NCBI RefSeq assembly: GCF_020447225.1
Contig: NZ_JAJAEO010000180.1
Coordinates: 17,266 to 81,265 of the forward strand
Reading direction: 5' to 3'
From: Methylophaga pinxianii
Lineage (GTDB): Bacteria; Pseudomonadota; Gammaproteobacteria; Nitrosococcales; Methylophagaceae
DNA length: 64,000 bases
Made by a program: the position numbers and the translations under genes. Below, piece after piece: positions 10,826 to 19,792 of this stretch (positions within the stretch are counted from its first letter, which is position 1; each line of letters opens with the position of its first letter). Below the pieces are notes generated by a model, which searched no databases, was not told where the DNA came from, and saw only the letters and a list, made by a program, of their open reading frames with translations.

Positions 10826-12261
10826 CGCCCATTCCTGTCGCAGCGCAACGTTTTATCCGTCAACTGACGGATAAGCATATGCCGGTATTTCCCAACACCA
10901 TGCTGGAGATCAATCAGATCCTTAAGCAAGAGGACAGTGCGGCAGTTGACGTTGCTCAAGTGATTTTACGAGATGCTGCACTAACTGGCCGATTATTAAA
11001 AATGGCTAATAGTGTTTATTACAATCCCCAAGGCCATCACATCAATACGGTTTCTCGTGCGCTTATGTTACTGGGGTTTGAGCAGGTGAAGGTACTGGCA
11101 CTCACATTGGTGTTGATTGATTCACTCAAAGCCAGTAAACGCCATGACAAAGTATTGAAGGAAATGGCGACTTCATTGCATGCAGCTGTTCAGGCTCAAA
11201 ACATGGCGTTACTCTGTCACTCTGAAATTTCCGAAGATATTTTTATCGCTGCATTATTATCCCGCCTCGGTCATATCACGTTTTGGGCGTTTGCCGATGA
11301 CAAAACGGTATCAGCGTTTGAAGAAAATGGTGCTAAACCCGCGGTTGAAACAGAAATTTTAGGGTATACCCACCTTCAGCTTACTCAGGGCCTGGCTGAA
11401 GCATGGGCACTCAATGATTTATTGATAGAGAGTTTTCGACCGAGTGTTCAATCTGAAGCAGTACAAATTATTCGCTATGCCGGAAAGCTTGCGATAGAAA
11501 CCTGTCACACCTGGAACAATACGAAATTAGCACCATGGTTTGAAAATGTTGCAACCTTAACTCATTGTGATTTGGATGGGCTAAAAACTTCAGTCTATTC
11601 CAGTGCCCTGGCAGCGCAGCAACTGCTCAACTTAACGGGAATCGAACGGACTGACGGGTTGATACCTTTGCCAAATGAAATTCAGATGGATAGCGAGCCC
11701 GAGCTGAATAATGTTATAGAACTTGCTGCGGTTTATCCCTCGCCGGACCAATCGATTCAACTTCGTATACTGCAAGATATTTCTCAAGCCATTCAGGAGC
11801 GACGCAGTATCAATCATATTCTTGAAATGGTGATGGAAGGCATCTACCGTGGAGCAGGGATGGATAGAGTTATTTTTGCCGTATTATCGCCTGACAAAAA
11901 ACATCTGAATTGTCGATACGCTATAGGGAATCAAGATGAGCAGTTCTGTGAGTTATTACAGATCAACCTTGAGAACAATAGTGATTCCCAGTTTACCGCG
12001 CTTTTATTGGCTGATGACGCCTTATTATTAAATGCGTCACATCAAACTGAACTGAATAAACTCCAAAAAGAAAGCCATCTGTCACTACAAAATAAACCCA
12101 TTCTGGCCATGCCGTTAAAAAGATCAAATAAACCCTTTGGTTTGTTTTTAGCCGATAGACACGCCTCAGACAGAGGTTTGGACGCGCGGGATCTGATTAC
12201 TTTTCGTCAGTTTTGCCAACAGGCAGCCCTGGCATTCGCATTTTTGACAATACAAGGCTAG
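10822..12261 (+). CDS. HDOD-domain signalling protein with C-terminal GAF domain
   Basis: The N-terminal half (about residues 10-205) is an HDOD domain, a non-catalytic relative of HD phosphohydrolases: MPVFPNTMLEINQIL, VAQVILRDAALTGRLLKMAN, NTVSRALMLLGFEQVKVLALT. The C-terminal part (about 315-475) looks like a GAF sensor (RILQDISQAIQERRSINHILEMV, followed by MDRVIFAVLSPDKKHLNCRYAIG). No HD pair, GGDEF or kinase is present, so it probably acts through protein contacts. It overlaps the 5'-nucleotidase gene by ATGA and is the last gene of the fieF-to-HDOD run. The ligand of the GAF domain is unknown. Confidence 0.88.
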   Translation: MTPIPVAAQRFIRQLTDKHMPVFPNTMLEINQILKQEDSAAVDVAQVILRDAALTGRLLKMANSVYYNPQGHHINTVSRALMLLGFEQVKVLALTLVLIDSLKASKRHDKVLKEMATSLHAAVQAQNMALLCHSEISEDIFIAALLSRLGHITFWAFADDKTVSAFEENGAKPAVETEILGYTHLQLTQGLAEAWALNDLLIESFRPSVQSEAVQIIRYAGKLAIETCHTWNNTKLAPWFENVATLTHCDLDGLKTSVYSSALAAQQLLNLTGIERTDGLIPLPNEIQMDSEPELNNVIELAAVYPSPDQSIQLRILQDISQAIQERRSINHILEMVMEGIYRGAGMDRVIFAVLSPDKKHLNCRYAIGNQDEQFCELLQINLENNSDSQFTALLLADDALLLNASHQTELNKLQKESHLSLQNKPILAMPLKRSNKPFGLFLADRHASDRGLDARDLITFRQFCQQAALAFAFLTIQG

Positions 12262-12294
12262 TTTTGGTCGGTTTATCTGGCTATAATGGCCGAC

Positions 12295-12323
12295 TTGATT
12301 AGATATGTAAGCATATTTATAAC
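12295..12323 (+). promoter_or_regulatory. Candidate sigma-70 promoter for tRNA-Leu
   Basis: TTGATT (12295-12300), a 17-base spacer and TATAAC (12318-12323) lie just before the tRNA. Transcription would start at about the tRNA 5' end, which leaves almost no leader. A consensus TATAAT at 12282-12287 is an alternative -10, but has no good -35 at the right distance. Confidence 0.4.
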
Positions 12324-12328
12324 GAATT

Positions 12329-12413
<85 letters not shown>

Positions 12414-12476
12414 TTTACAATTGTCGGCGCGCAGACGCTAACAATGCGCTTAATCCCCGTGTTTGAGGTTTAAAGA

Positions 12477-13775
12477 ATGCAAGTAACTGTAGAAAATGTC
12501 AGCGAACTCGGTCGTAAAATGACCATCACTGTGGAAGATGCGAATATCGAACAGGCCGTTCAAAAGCGGTTAGTTTCAATTCGCCCATCAGTTAAAATGG
12601 CTGGCTTCCGTCCCGGCAAAGTTCCTATGAACATGTTGGTTAAAACGCATGGCCCCTCAGCACGTCGTGAAGTGATTGATCAAATCGTTCAAGAAAGCAT
12701 GCGCGAAGCATTTACCCAAGAAAAAGTTAATCCTGCAAGCCCGCCTCACATTGACAGTATGAAAGAGGAAGATGCAGCATTAATTTACACATTAAACTAT
12801 GAAATCTTTCCGGAACTTGATGCTGTCAAATTGGATGGAATCAAATTAGAAAAAACAGTGGCCGAAGTCACTGATGAAGACGTTGATAAAATGCTGGAAA
12901 CCCTGCGTGAACAACGCATGAGCTGGGAACCTCTCAAGCGCGCAGCTAAAGAAGAAGATGGTGTCACTATCGATTTTGTTGGCAGTATTGATGGAGAAGA
13001 GTTCCAAGGCGGTAAAGGTCAGGACGTATTAGTGGTCATTGGTAATGGCAGCATGCTGCCAGAGTTTGAGCAACAGCTCATTGGTGTGAAGCCAGACCAG
13101 GAGCTAACCATCTCAATGACCTTCCCGGAAGATTATCGAGCAGAGCATCTGCGTGGTAAAAAAGCTGACTTCGCCGTAACGGTCAAACAAGTTGCCAAGA
13201 AAAAACTGCCTAAATTGGATAAAGAGTTTGCCGAGCTCTGTGGTGTTGAGGGTGGTTTAGCAGCACTGAAAAAAGAAGTCCGTTCAAATATGGAACGTGA
13301 ACTGGCTGCAGCATTGAAAAATGTGAATAAACGCAAAGCAATGGACAGCGTAGCAGCTAATAATGAAATTGCTTTACCAGAAGCACCAGTTGAACGTGAA
13401 GCGAACTACCTGATGGAACAGGCCAAGAATAATCTGCGAAATCAAGGTGTTAATGTTGAAGGTTTGCCTTTCGAGTTAAGCAACTTTAAAGAAAATGCTG
13501 AAAAACGTGTCAAACTGAGCTTGCTTATCGGTAAGATTATTTCCGACAACAAAATTCAACCTGAAGAAAAAAGGGTTCGCGAAGCAATTGAAGCTATCGC
13601 AGCCAGTTATGAAGATCCTGAAGATGTAATGAACTATTACATGACCAATCAGGATAAGTTATCTGAAATCCAAATGATGGTTGTCGAAGATACTGTTGTT
13701 GAATGGATTTACGATAATGTTAAAGTGGATGAAAAAGCATCTTCATTTTCTGAAGTGATGAATGCTGTAGCCTAA
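12477..13775 (+). CDS. tig: Trigger factor, ribosome-associated chaperone and peptidyl-prolyl isomerase
   Basis: Binds the ribosome exit tunnel and assists folding of nascent chains. Domain order is clear: the N-terminal ribosome-binding domain with the GFRPGKVPMNML signature (around residue 44), the FKBP-type PPIase domain (about 150-245, with VTIDFVGSIDGEEFQGG and ADFAVTVKQV), and the long helical C-terminal arms. Length 432 equals the usual 430-435. It begins the tig-clpP-clpX-lon block that is conserved in gammaproteobacteria. A strong terminator follows the stop, so at least part of its transcription is insulated from clpP. Confidence 0.97.
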   Translation: MQVTVENVSELGRKMTITVEDANIEQAVQKRLVSIRPSVKMAGFRPGKVPMNMLVKTHGPSARREVIDQIVQESMREAFTQEKVNPASPPHIDSMKEEDAALIYTLNYEIFPELDAVKLDGIKLEKTVAEVTDEDVDKMLETLREQRMSWEPLKRAAKEEDGVTIDFVGSIDGEEFQGGKGQDVLVVIGNGSMLPEFEQQLIGVKPDQELTISMTFPEDYRAEHLRGKKADFAVTVKQVAKKKLPKLDKEFAELCGVEGGLAALKKEVRSNMERELAAALKNVNKRKAMDSVAANNEIALPEAPVEREANYLMEQAKNNLRNQGVNVEGLPFELSNFKENAEKRVKLSLLIGKIISDNKIQPEEKRVREAIEAIAASYEDPEDVMNYYMTNQDKLSEIQMMVVEDTVVEWIYDNVKVDEKASSFSEVMNAVA

Positions 13776-13803
13776 AGGCACTAGCACGTTTTTATACAAA
13801 CAC

Positions 13804-13841
13804 AGCCCGTGCTCAAACTTTTGGGCATGGGCTATTTTTTT
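13804..13841 (+). terminator. Strong intrinsic terminator between tig and clpP
   Basis: AGCCCGTGCTCAA pairs with TTGGGCATGGGCT (about 13 bp including G-U pairs, tight loop ACTT), directly followed by ATTTTTTTAT. It ends only 24 bases before the clpP start, so clpP must use read-through or a promoter that overlaps it. Confidence 0.85.
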
Positions 13842-13865
13842 ATTTGGCATTAAAACAGGACCGCT

Positions 13866-14501
13866 ATGAGCACAATATTTTCTGAGCATCTGAATCCAGT
13901 TCAAAATGCATTGGTTCCTATCGTAGTTGAACAGACCTCACGTGGTGAGCGTTCATACGATATTTATTCCCGCCTGCTGAAAGAACGTATTATTTTTCTT
14001 GTCGGTCAGGTGGAAGACCATATGGCAAATTTGATCGTGGCACAGATGTTATTTCTGGAATCAGAAAATCCCGATAAAGATATTCACCTGTATATTAATT
14101 CTCCAGGCGGGGCCGTGACTGCTGGTTTAGCAATTTATGACACAATGCAATTTATCAAACCTCAAGTCAGTACATTATGTATTGGTCAAGCAGCAAGCAT
14201 GGGGGCATTATTGTTAACCGCTGGCGCTAAAGGCAAACGTTTTGCACTGCCTAATTCGCGCATTATGGTGCATCAACCGCTGGGAGGTTTCCAAGGGCAA
14301 GCTTCGGATATAGATATCCATGCCAAAGAAATTTTGAGTATTCGTGATAGATTAAATGGAATTATGGCTCATCATACCGGTCAAGATATTGAGAAAATTG
14401 AACGTGATACAGATCGTGACAATTTCATGAATGGTGAACAGGCAGCAGAATATGGTTTAATTGATGCTGTAATGAGTAGCCGACCTGCAGAAAAGTCTTA
14501 A
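13866..14501 (+). CDS. clpP: ATP-dependent Clp protease proteolytic subunit
   Basis: Serine peptidase that forms the double heptameric chamber used with ClpX (and ClpA). The catalytic triad can be placed: Ser111 in [10 protein letters not shown], His136 in [10 protein letters not shown], and Asp185 in DTDRDNFMN, the same numbering as the E. coli precursor. Other landmarks are [21 protein letters not shown] and [12 protein letters not shown]. Length 211. The N-terminal 14 or so residues probably form a propeptide that is removed autocatalytically. clpX follows 30 bases later with its own Shine-Dalgarno, consistent with co-transcription. Confidence 0.97.
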   Translation: MSTIFSEHLNPVQNALVPIVVEQTSRGERSYDIYSRLLKERIIFLVGQVEDHMANLIVAQMLFLESENPDKDIHLYINSPGGAVTAGLAIYDTMQFIKPQVSTLCIGQAASMGALLLTAGAKGKRFALPNSRIMVHQPLGGFQGQASDIDIHAKEILSIRDRLNGIMAHHTGQDIEKIERDTDRDNFMNGEQAAEYGLIDAVMSSRPAEKS

Positions 14502-14531
14502 GCAATCCACAAAAGGTAGGAAAGTAGAGCG

Positions 14532-15803
14532 ATGAGCGACGACAAAAAAAACGACGACAAATTACTTTACTGTTCATTCTGCGGTAAAAGTCAGCATGAA
14601 GTAAAAAAATTAATCGCTGGCCCTTCGGTCTTTGTCTGCGATGAATGTGTAGAGCTGTGCAACGATATTATTCGTGAAGAGCTTCAAGAAAAAACAGACG
14701 AAAAAGCTGACTCAAGATTGCCTTCTCCTCACGAGATTGATGCAGCCCTCAACAATTACGTTATTGGTCAGGTCAAAGCTAAGCGCGTTTTATCTGTAGC
14801 GGTATATAACCATTACAAACGTCTGCGCCATGGCACCAAGAATGATGATGTGGAGTTGTCGAAAAGTAACATCCTGCTGATTGGACCTACGGGAAGTGGT
14901 AAAACGCTGCTTGCTGAAACGTTGGCGAGGCAGTTGAACGTTCCTTTTACTATGGCTGATGCAACGACATTGACCGAAGCCGGTTACGTTGGTGAAGATG
15001 TGGAAAACATCATTCAGAAGTTATTACAGAAATGTGATTACGATGTCGAAAAGGCCGAAACAGGGATTGTTTACATCGATGAGATCGATAAGATTTCGAA
15101 AAAATCTGATAACCCATCCATTACTCGTGATGTTTCAGGTGAAGGTGTACAACAAGCTTTATTGAAATTGATTGAAGGCACCATTGCTTCTGTTCCACCA
15201 CAAGGAGGCAGAAAGCATCCTCAACAGGAGTTTCTGCAAGTTGATACCAGCAAAATTCTCTTCATTTGTGGTGGTGCCTTTGCGGGGTTAGATAAGGTTA
15301 TCCGTAATAGAACACATAAAGGTGGAATTGGCTTTTCTGCAGATGTGAAAAGTGTTGATGCCAATGCGCCGACAAGTGAAGCACTAAGAGCGGTTGAGCC
15401 GGAAGATTTGATTCAGTATGGTTTAATCCCGGAATTTGTTGGCCGTTTGCCAGTGGTCGCGACGCTTGAAGAATTAAATGAAGCTGCATTGGTGCAGATT
15501 TTAACCGAACCCAAAAATGCCTTAACCAAGCAATATGAAAAATTGTTTGAGTTAGAGGACTGTGAATTGGAATTCAGAGCTGACGCTTTACGTGCAATAG
15601 CGCGCAAGGCTATGGAACGTAAAACGGGCGCTCGCGGTTTGCGCTCAATTATCGAAAACGTACTGTTGGATACCATGTTTGATCTGCCATCTTTGGACAA
15701 TGTGACCAAAGTGGTCGTCGATGAGAGTGTTATCAATGGTGAAAACACGCCGATTTTGATTTACGAAGATCAACATGCTGATCTCGCATCAGGTGATAAA
15801 TAA
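14532..15803 (+). CDS. clpX: ATP-dependent Clp protease ATPase subunit ClpX
   Basis: AAA+ unfoldase that delivers tagged and native substrates to ClpP. The N-terminal zinc-binding domain has four cysteines ([11 protein letters not shown], then VCDECVELC). The AAA+ core carries Walker A GPTGSGKT (about residues 117-124), Walker [11 protein letters not shown], the pore loop with GYVGEDVE, sensor motifs, and the [13 protein letters not shown] and IGF (ClpP-docking) loop region around GGIGFSADV. The C-terminal small domain ends with [13 protein letters not shown]. Length 423 is normal. It follows clpP with a GTAGGAAAG ribosome site. Confidence 0.97.
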   Translation: MSDDKKNDDKLLYCSFCGKSQHEVKKLIAGPSVFVCDECVELCNDIIREELQEKTDEKADSRLPSPHEIDAALNNYVIGQVKAKRVLSVAVYNHYKRLRHGTKNDDVELSKSNILLIGPTGSGKTLLAETLARQLNVPFTMADATTLTEAGYVGEDVENIIQKLLQKCDYDVEKAETGIVYIDEIDKISKKSDNPSITRDVSGEGVQQALLKLIEGTIASVPPQGGRKHPQQEFLQVDTSKILFICGGAFAGLDKVIRNRTHKGGIGFSADVKSVDANAPTSEALRAVEPEDLIQYGLIPEFVGRLPVVATLEELNEAALVQILTEPKNALTKQYEKLFELEDCELEFRADALRAIARKAMERKTGARGLRSIIENVLLDTMFDLPSLDNVTKVVVDESVINGENTPILIYEDQHADLASGDK

Positions 15804-15845
15804 ATCATACCTGATTGATCTTTAAACGCTTTGGCTGAAATTAAC

Positions 15846-15872
15846 GCGCTCGTTACATTCGAGCGCTTGATT
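15846..15872 (+). terminator. Hairpin between clpX and lon, possible weak terminator
   Basis: GCGCTCG (15846-15852) and CGAGCGC (15860-15866) form a 7-bp GC-rich stem with a 7-base loop, followed by TTGATTTATT. The T-run is interrupted, so termination would be partial. It overlaps the lon heat-shock -35 element. Confidence 0.5.
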
Positions 15873-15893
15873 TATTGATGCCTGTCCCCATAT
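15866..15893 (+). promoter_or_regulatory. Heat-shock (sigma-32) promoter of lon
   Basis: CTTGATT (15866-15872), a 13-base spacer, then CCCCATAT (15886-15893). The RpoH consensus is CTTGAAA, 13-15 bases, CCCCATNT, so 5 of 7 and 8 of 8 positions match with the right spacing. Transcription would start near 15900, about 50 bases before the lon ATG. lon is a classic RpoH target. Confidence 0.8.
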
Positions 15894-15948
15894 TGTTTTC
15901 ACGAACACGATAACCGTGTCTGTTGACTCCCTAAAGAGGTCTGCATTG

Positions 15949-18384
15949 ATGGAAAAAGAATTTGAATCCGCATCAACCGATGACAATACATTACAAAAAG
16001 TCCCTGTATTGCCATTGCGTGATGTCGTTGTATATCCACATATGGTTATTCCTTTATTTGTTGGACGTGAAAAGTCCATCAAAGCATTGGAACATGCTAC
16101 CGATGAAAACAAGCAAGTATTATTAGTCGCTCAAAAAGATTCTGGCGAAGATTCGCCTGCACCAGAAAATCTTTATGAAACAGGAACCTTAGCAAATATT
16201 CTGCAGTTACTGAAGTTGCCTGACGGTACTGTAAAGGTTTTGGTTGAAGGCACGCAGCGAGCCAAAGTCGCTTTGTATGATAATTCCAATACTTTTCTTG
16301 AGGCAGAAGTCGCTACCTTTATTGATGAGCATCCTGATCAGCGAGAAGCAGATGTATTGATGCGAACACTGCTGGGTCAGTTTGAACAATACGTTAAGCT
16401 CAATAAAAAAATTCCACCAGAAGTGATTGCGTCGTTATCCAGTATTGAAGATCTGGCCCGTATGGCAGATACCGTTGCTGCGCACATGACACTGAAGCTT
16501 GAAGATAAGCAACTTCTTCTGGAAATGTCTGATGTGAAAGATCGCATCGAAAAATTAATGGCATTTCTGGAATCTGAAATCGATATTCAGCAAATCGAAA
16601 AGCGCATTCGCAACCGCGTTAAGAAGCAGATGGAAAAAAGCCAGCGTGAATATTATCTGAATGAGCAGCTTAAAGCCGTTCAGAAAGAGCTGGGTGAATT
16701 AGATGATAGTGGTAATGAAGTCGAGGAGTTGGCTGAAAAAATTGCTACTGCGGGTATGAGCTCAGAAGCCCGGGAGAAAGCTGAATCTGAACTCAAAAAG
16801 TTAAAGATGATGTCGCCAATGTCTGCCGAAGCAACAGTGGTGCGAAACTACATCGAATATTTACTCGAGGTGCCTTGGAAAAAACGTTCGCGTGTCACGC
16901 TGGACCTTGATCATGCGCAAAAAGTGCTGGATGAGGACCACTATGGCTTGGAAAAAGTCAAAGAACGTATTATTGAATATCTCGCGGTTCAAAAACGGGT
17001 TAAGAAATTAAAAGGTCCGATTCTTTGTTTAGTCGGACCTCCAGGTGTGGGTAAAACATCTATCGCGCAATCTATTGCCCGTGCAACGAATCGTAAATTC
17101 AGTCGTATGGCACTTGGTGGGGTACGTGATGAAGCGGAAATCCGTGGTCATCGCCGGACTTATATCGGTTCTATGCCTGGCAAAGTTATTCAGAATATTT
17201 CCAAAACCGGTGTGCGTAACCCACTGTTTCTGCTGGATGAAATTGACAAAATGGCACAGGATTTTCGAGGCGATCCTGCTTCAGCCTTATTAGAAGTGCT
17301 GGATCCTGAACAAAACTCGACATTTGCCGACCATTATCTGGAAGTTGAATACGATTTATCGGATGTTATGTTTGTTTGCACGGCTAATACGCTGAATATT
17401 CCTGACGCATTGCGTGACCGGATGGAGATAATTCGCTTAGCTGGTTATACCGAAGATGAAAAACTGAATATTGCCTTGCAGTACCTACTGCCAAAAGCGA
17501 TTAAGGATAATGGGTTGAAACCCGGTGAAATCGAAATTACTGAGCAAGCGGTTATGGAAATTATTCGCCGTTATACTCGCGAAGCCGGGGTTCGGAATTT
17601 ACAGCGTGAAATTTCAAAGATTTGTCGCAAACTGGTCAAACAAATTCTGCGTGAAACTCCCACAGAAACTGTGGTCGTCACTGCCGATAACCTGGAGGAA
17701 TATCTGGGTGTTTATCATTATCAATACGGTGTGGCAGAAGAGGATGATCGAATTGGTCAAGTTACCGGTCTTGCCTGGACAGAAGTCGGTGGTGAATTAC
17801 TTACGATAGAATCAGCGTTTATGCCCGGTAAAGGTAAAGCCAGCTATACCGGCAAACTTGGCGATGTTATGCAGGAGTCCATTCAGGCAGCGACCACCGT
17901 TGTTCGCTCCAGGGCGATAGAGTGGGGTATTGCCGAGGATTATCTGCAAAGTCATGATCTGCATATCCATGTACCTGAAGGTGCCACACCTAAAGATGGA
18001 CCAAGTGCAGGTATTGGTATGTGTACTGCGTTAGTCTCTGCGATTACGGGGATTCCGGTAAAATCCAATGTGGCGATGACAGGAGAAATTACGTTACGCG
18101 GCGAAGTACTGGCGATAGGTGGCTTGAAAGAGAAGTTGTTAGCGGCACATCGTGGTGGAATAGATACGGTTTTGATTCCAAAAGATAACGTGAAAGACTT
18201 ACGGGAAATTCCTGATAATGTAAAATCTGGTCTGGAGATTATCCCGGTACGGTGGATTAACGAAGTTTTGGAAAAAGCACTGCAACATATGCCAACCAAG
18301 GTTTTACCGACTCCGGATACGGCGACTGTGCTACCACCAGAACAAGCCAGTTTTCACGAAGTCAACACACAAAACCGACACTAA
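15949..18384 (+). CDS. lon: ATP-dependent serine protease Lon
   Basis: Hexameric AAA+ protease that degrades misfolded and regulatory proteins. The N-terminal substrate-binding LAN domain (about residues 10-200) starts VPVLPLRDVVVYPHMVIPLFVGR. A coiled-coil region leads to the AAA+ module with Walker A GPPGVGKTS and Walker B LFLLDEIDKM. The C-terminal protease domain has the catalytic Ser in PKDGPSAGIGM and Lys in GGLKEKLLAAHRGG. A GTG at 15916 could start a longer form, but the ATG at 15949 with AAAGAGG 9 bases upstream fits Lon proteins (811 residues). It is preceded by a heat-shock promoter. Confidence 0.96.
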   Translation: MEKEFESASTDDNTLQKVPVLPLRDVVVYPHMVIPLFVGREKSIKALEHATDENKQVLLVAQKDSGEDSPAPENLYETGTLANILQLLKLPDGTVKVLVEGTQRAKVALYDNSNTFLEAEVATFIDEHPDQREADVLMRTLLGQFEQYVKLNKKIPPEVIASLSSIEDLARMADTVAAHMTLKLEDKQLLLEMSDVKDRIEKLMAFLESEIDIQQIEKRIRNRVKKQMEKSQREYYLNEQLKAVQKELGELDDSGNEVEELAEKIATAGMSSEAREKAESELKKLKMMSPMSAEATVVRNYIEYLLEVPWKKRSRVTLDLDHAQKVLDEDHYGLEKVKERIIEYLAVQKRVKKLKGPILCLVGPPGVGKTSIAQSIARATNRKFSRMALGGVRDEAEIRGHRRTYIGSMPGKVIQNISKTGVRNPLFLLDEIDKMAQDFRGDPASALLEVLDPEQNSTFADHYLEVEYDLSDVMFVCTANTLNIPDALRDRMEIIRLAGYTEDEKLNIALQYLLPKAIKDNGLKPGEIEITEQAVMEIIRRYTREAGVRNLQREISKICRKLVKQILRETPTETVVVTADNLEEYLGVYHYQYGVAEEDDRIGQVTGLAWTEVGGELLTIESAFMPGKGKASYTGKLGDVMQESIQAATTVVRSRAIEWGIAEDYLQSHDLHIHVPEGATPKDGPSAGIGMCTALVSAITGIPVKSNVAMTGEITLRGEVLAIGGLKEKLLAAHRGGIDTVLIPKDNVKDLREIPDNVKSGLEIIPVRWINEVLEKALQHMPTKVLPTPDTATVLPPEQASFHEVNTQNRH

Positions 18385-18411
18385 CTTGATTAAAGCGAGC
18401 TACGGAGATTT

Positions 18412-19170
18412 ATGATGACTCTAAAACAACAACAGCGTTTAATCGGGACGCTTTTGCTGGTTTTTTTCATCGCCGTGCTCGCTTATATCGTTTTATCAAA
18501 AGTCAGTCGGACCGAATCTGAACGTCAAATCCCAGAAGAAGACCCGATTCAATTTTCTTCTGTGATTGAACCCATGCAGGAAAAACCAGCTGAGGATGAG
18601 AATGACTCAGATACTTCTTTTACCGAAGAAGCATTTGTTGAGATTGATCCTGAGGTCAAGGTAGAAGACGACTCTGAGGAATTATCACCAGTTCCTGAAC
18701 CTGGCGTTACACAACCAGTAGTGGAACCAGAAGCCGTTGCACCAGAACCTATTGCTGAAGCACCTAAAGAGCCTGAACCGGCTCCGAAACCAGCACCCGA
18801 GCCGACTCCGAAACCTGAACCAAAACCAGTACCTGAACCTGAACCAAAATCAGTACCTGAACCAAAATCGGCGGCAACACCCGCTAAACCTGATGTCTCA
18901 TCAACCACTAAAGCCGAAGTTCCGACAGATGTCGTTTCGGGATGGATTCTGCAATTGGGCAGTTTTTCAGTGGAGTCCAATGCAACCAGTCTTAAAAAGC
19001 AATTAGAGGAGCTGGGGTATAAACCGATGATTGAGCAAACTCGCTCGGGGGGGAGTGTGATCTACCGCGTGAGATTACAGCCCAATTCAGACCGCGCGAC
19101 TTTAGAAAAGACGGCAGAATCAATTCGTAACAAATTAAATTTAAATACCCAGATATTTCCATATCCGTAA
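18412..19170 (+). CDS. dedD: DedD-like SPOR-domain cell-division protein
   Basis: Inner-membrane protein expected to bind denuded septal peptidoglycan. It has one N-terminal transmembrane helix (about residues 10-29, LIGTLLLVFFIAVLAYIVL), a long periplasmic linker with an acidic part, then a Pro/Glu/Lys/Ala-rich tract (about 120-160, repeats of PEPxPKP), and a C-terminal SPOR domain (about 178-252) with WILQLGSFSVESNATSL and YRVRLQPNSDRATLEK. The name follows position: dedD-cvpA-purF is the E. coli order, and the domain plan agrees. The repetitive linker is also repetitive in DNA, so its length may vary between strains. Confidence 0.85.
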   Translation: MMTLKQQQRLIGTLLLVFFIAVLAYIVLSKVSRTESERQIPEEDPIQFSSVIEPMQEKPAEDENDSDTSFTEEAFVEIDPEVKVEDDSEELSPVPEPGVTQPVVEPEAVAPEPIAEAPKEPEPAPKPAPEPTPKPEPKPVPEPEPKSVPEPKSAATPAKPDVSSTTKAEVPTDVVSGWILQLGSFSVESNATSLKKQLEELGYKPMIEQTRSGGSVIYRVRLQPNSDRATLEKTAESIRNKLNLNTQIFPYP

Positions 19171-19280
19171 TGCATCACAATGTCATCAACATGCAATCTG
19201 ATATGTGTAAATATATTGGGTTAGCTTTTGTAATTCTGATAAAATTACCCTTTTAATACGCAGCTCGACGCGGAGTCTTA

Positions 19281-19772
19281 ATGAACTGGGTAGATTATTT
19301 AATAATCGGCATTATTTTGATTTCGTCGGGCATCAGTATCGTTCGTGGGTTTATAAAAGAAGTCTTATCATTAATTAGCTGGGCGGTGGCGATTTGGGTC
19401 GCTTTTATGTTCTTTGCCAATTTTGCCAGCCTGTTAACACCATATATCGATACTGCAACCATACGTTTATTTATCGCTTTTTTTGTCTTATTTGTTGTCA
19501 CATTAATACTCGGCGCACTAGTCAATCATTTGATCTCTCAACTGGTAGAAAAAACAGGGCTCAGTGGTACTGATCGCGCGCTTGGGGTGATTTTCGGTAT
19601 TCTTCGAGGTGTCGCAATTGTCACTATATTAGTGCTTGCAGCAGGTGTAACCCCCATGCCATCGGATAGTTGGTGGCAAAACTCGTTATTGTTACAACAC
19701 TTCGAAGACCTAGCCGTTTGGGTCAAGCAACTGTTACCAGCAGATGTTGCTGAGCACGTTAACTTCAACTAA
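19281..19772 (+). CDS. cvpA: CvpA family inner-membrane protein
   Basis: Small inner-membrane protein named for colicin V production and needed for normal envelope behaviour; its molecular role is unclear. The 163-residue sequence has about four hydrophobic segments and the family signatures NWVDYLIIGIILISSGISIVRGFIKEVLSL at the start and GTDRALGVIFGILRG around residues 94-108. It lies between dedD and purF, as in E. coli, and ends 20 bases before purF. A candidate sigma-70 promoter (TTGGGT with TAAAAT) could lie in the 110-bp space after dedD but is weak. Confidence 0.92.
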   Translation: MNWVDYLIIGIILISSGISIVRGFIKEVLSLISWAVAIWVAFMFFANFASLLTPYIDTATIRLFIAFFVLFVVTLILGALVNHLISQLVEKTGLSGTDRALGVIFGILRGVAIVTILVLAAGVTPMPSDSWWQNSLLLQHFEDLAVWVKQLLPADVAEHVNFN

Positions 19773-19792
19773 TCCTGACAGGGTAAATTTTT

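Noticed and set aside
18549-18980. 143-residue Gly/Ser-rich minus-strand frame opposite dedD
   Set aside because: It is the antisense of the Pro/Glu repeat tract; composition follows from the repeats, and no ribosome site or conserved motif is seen.
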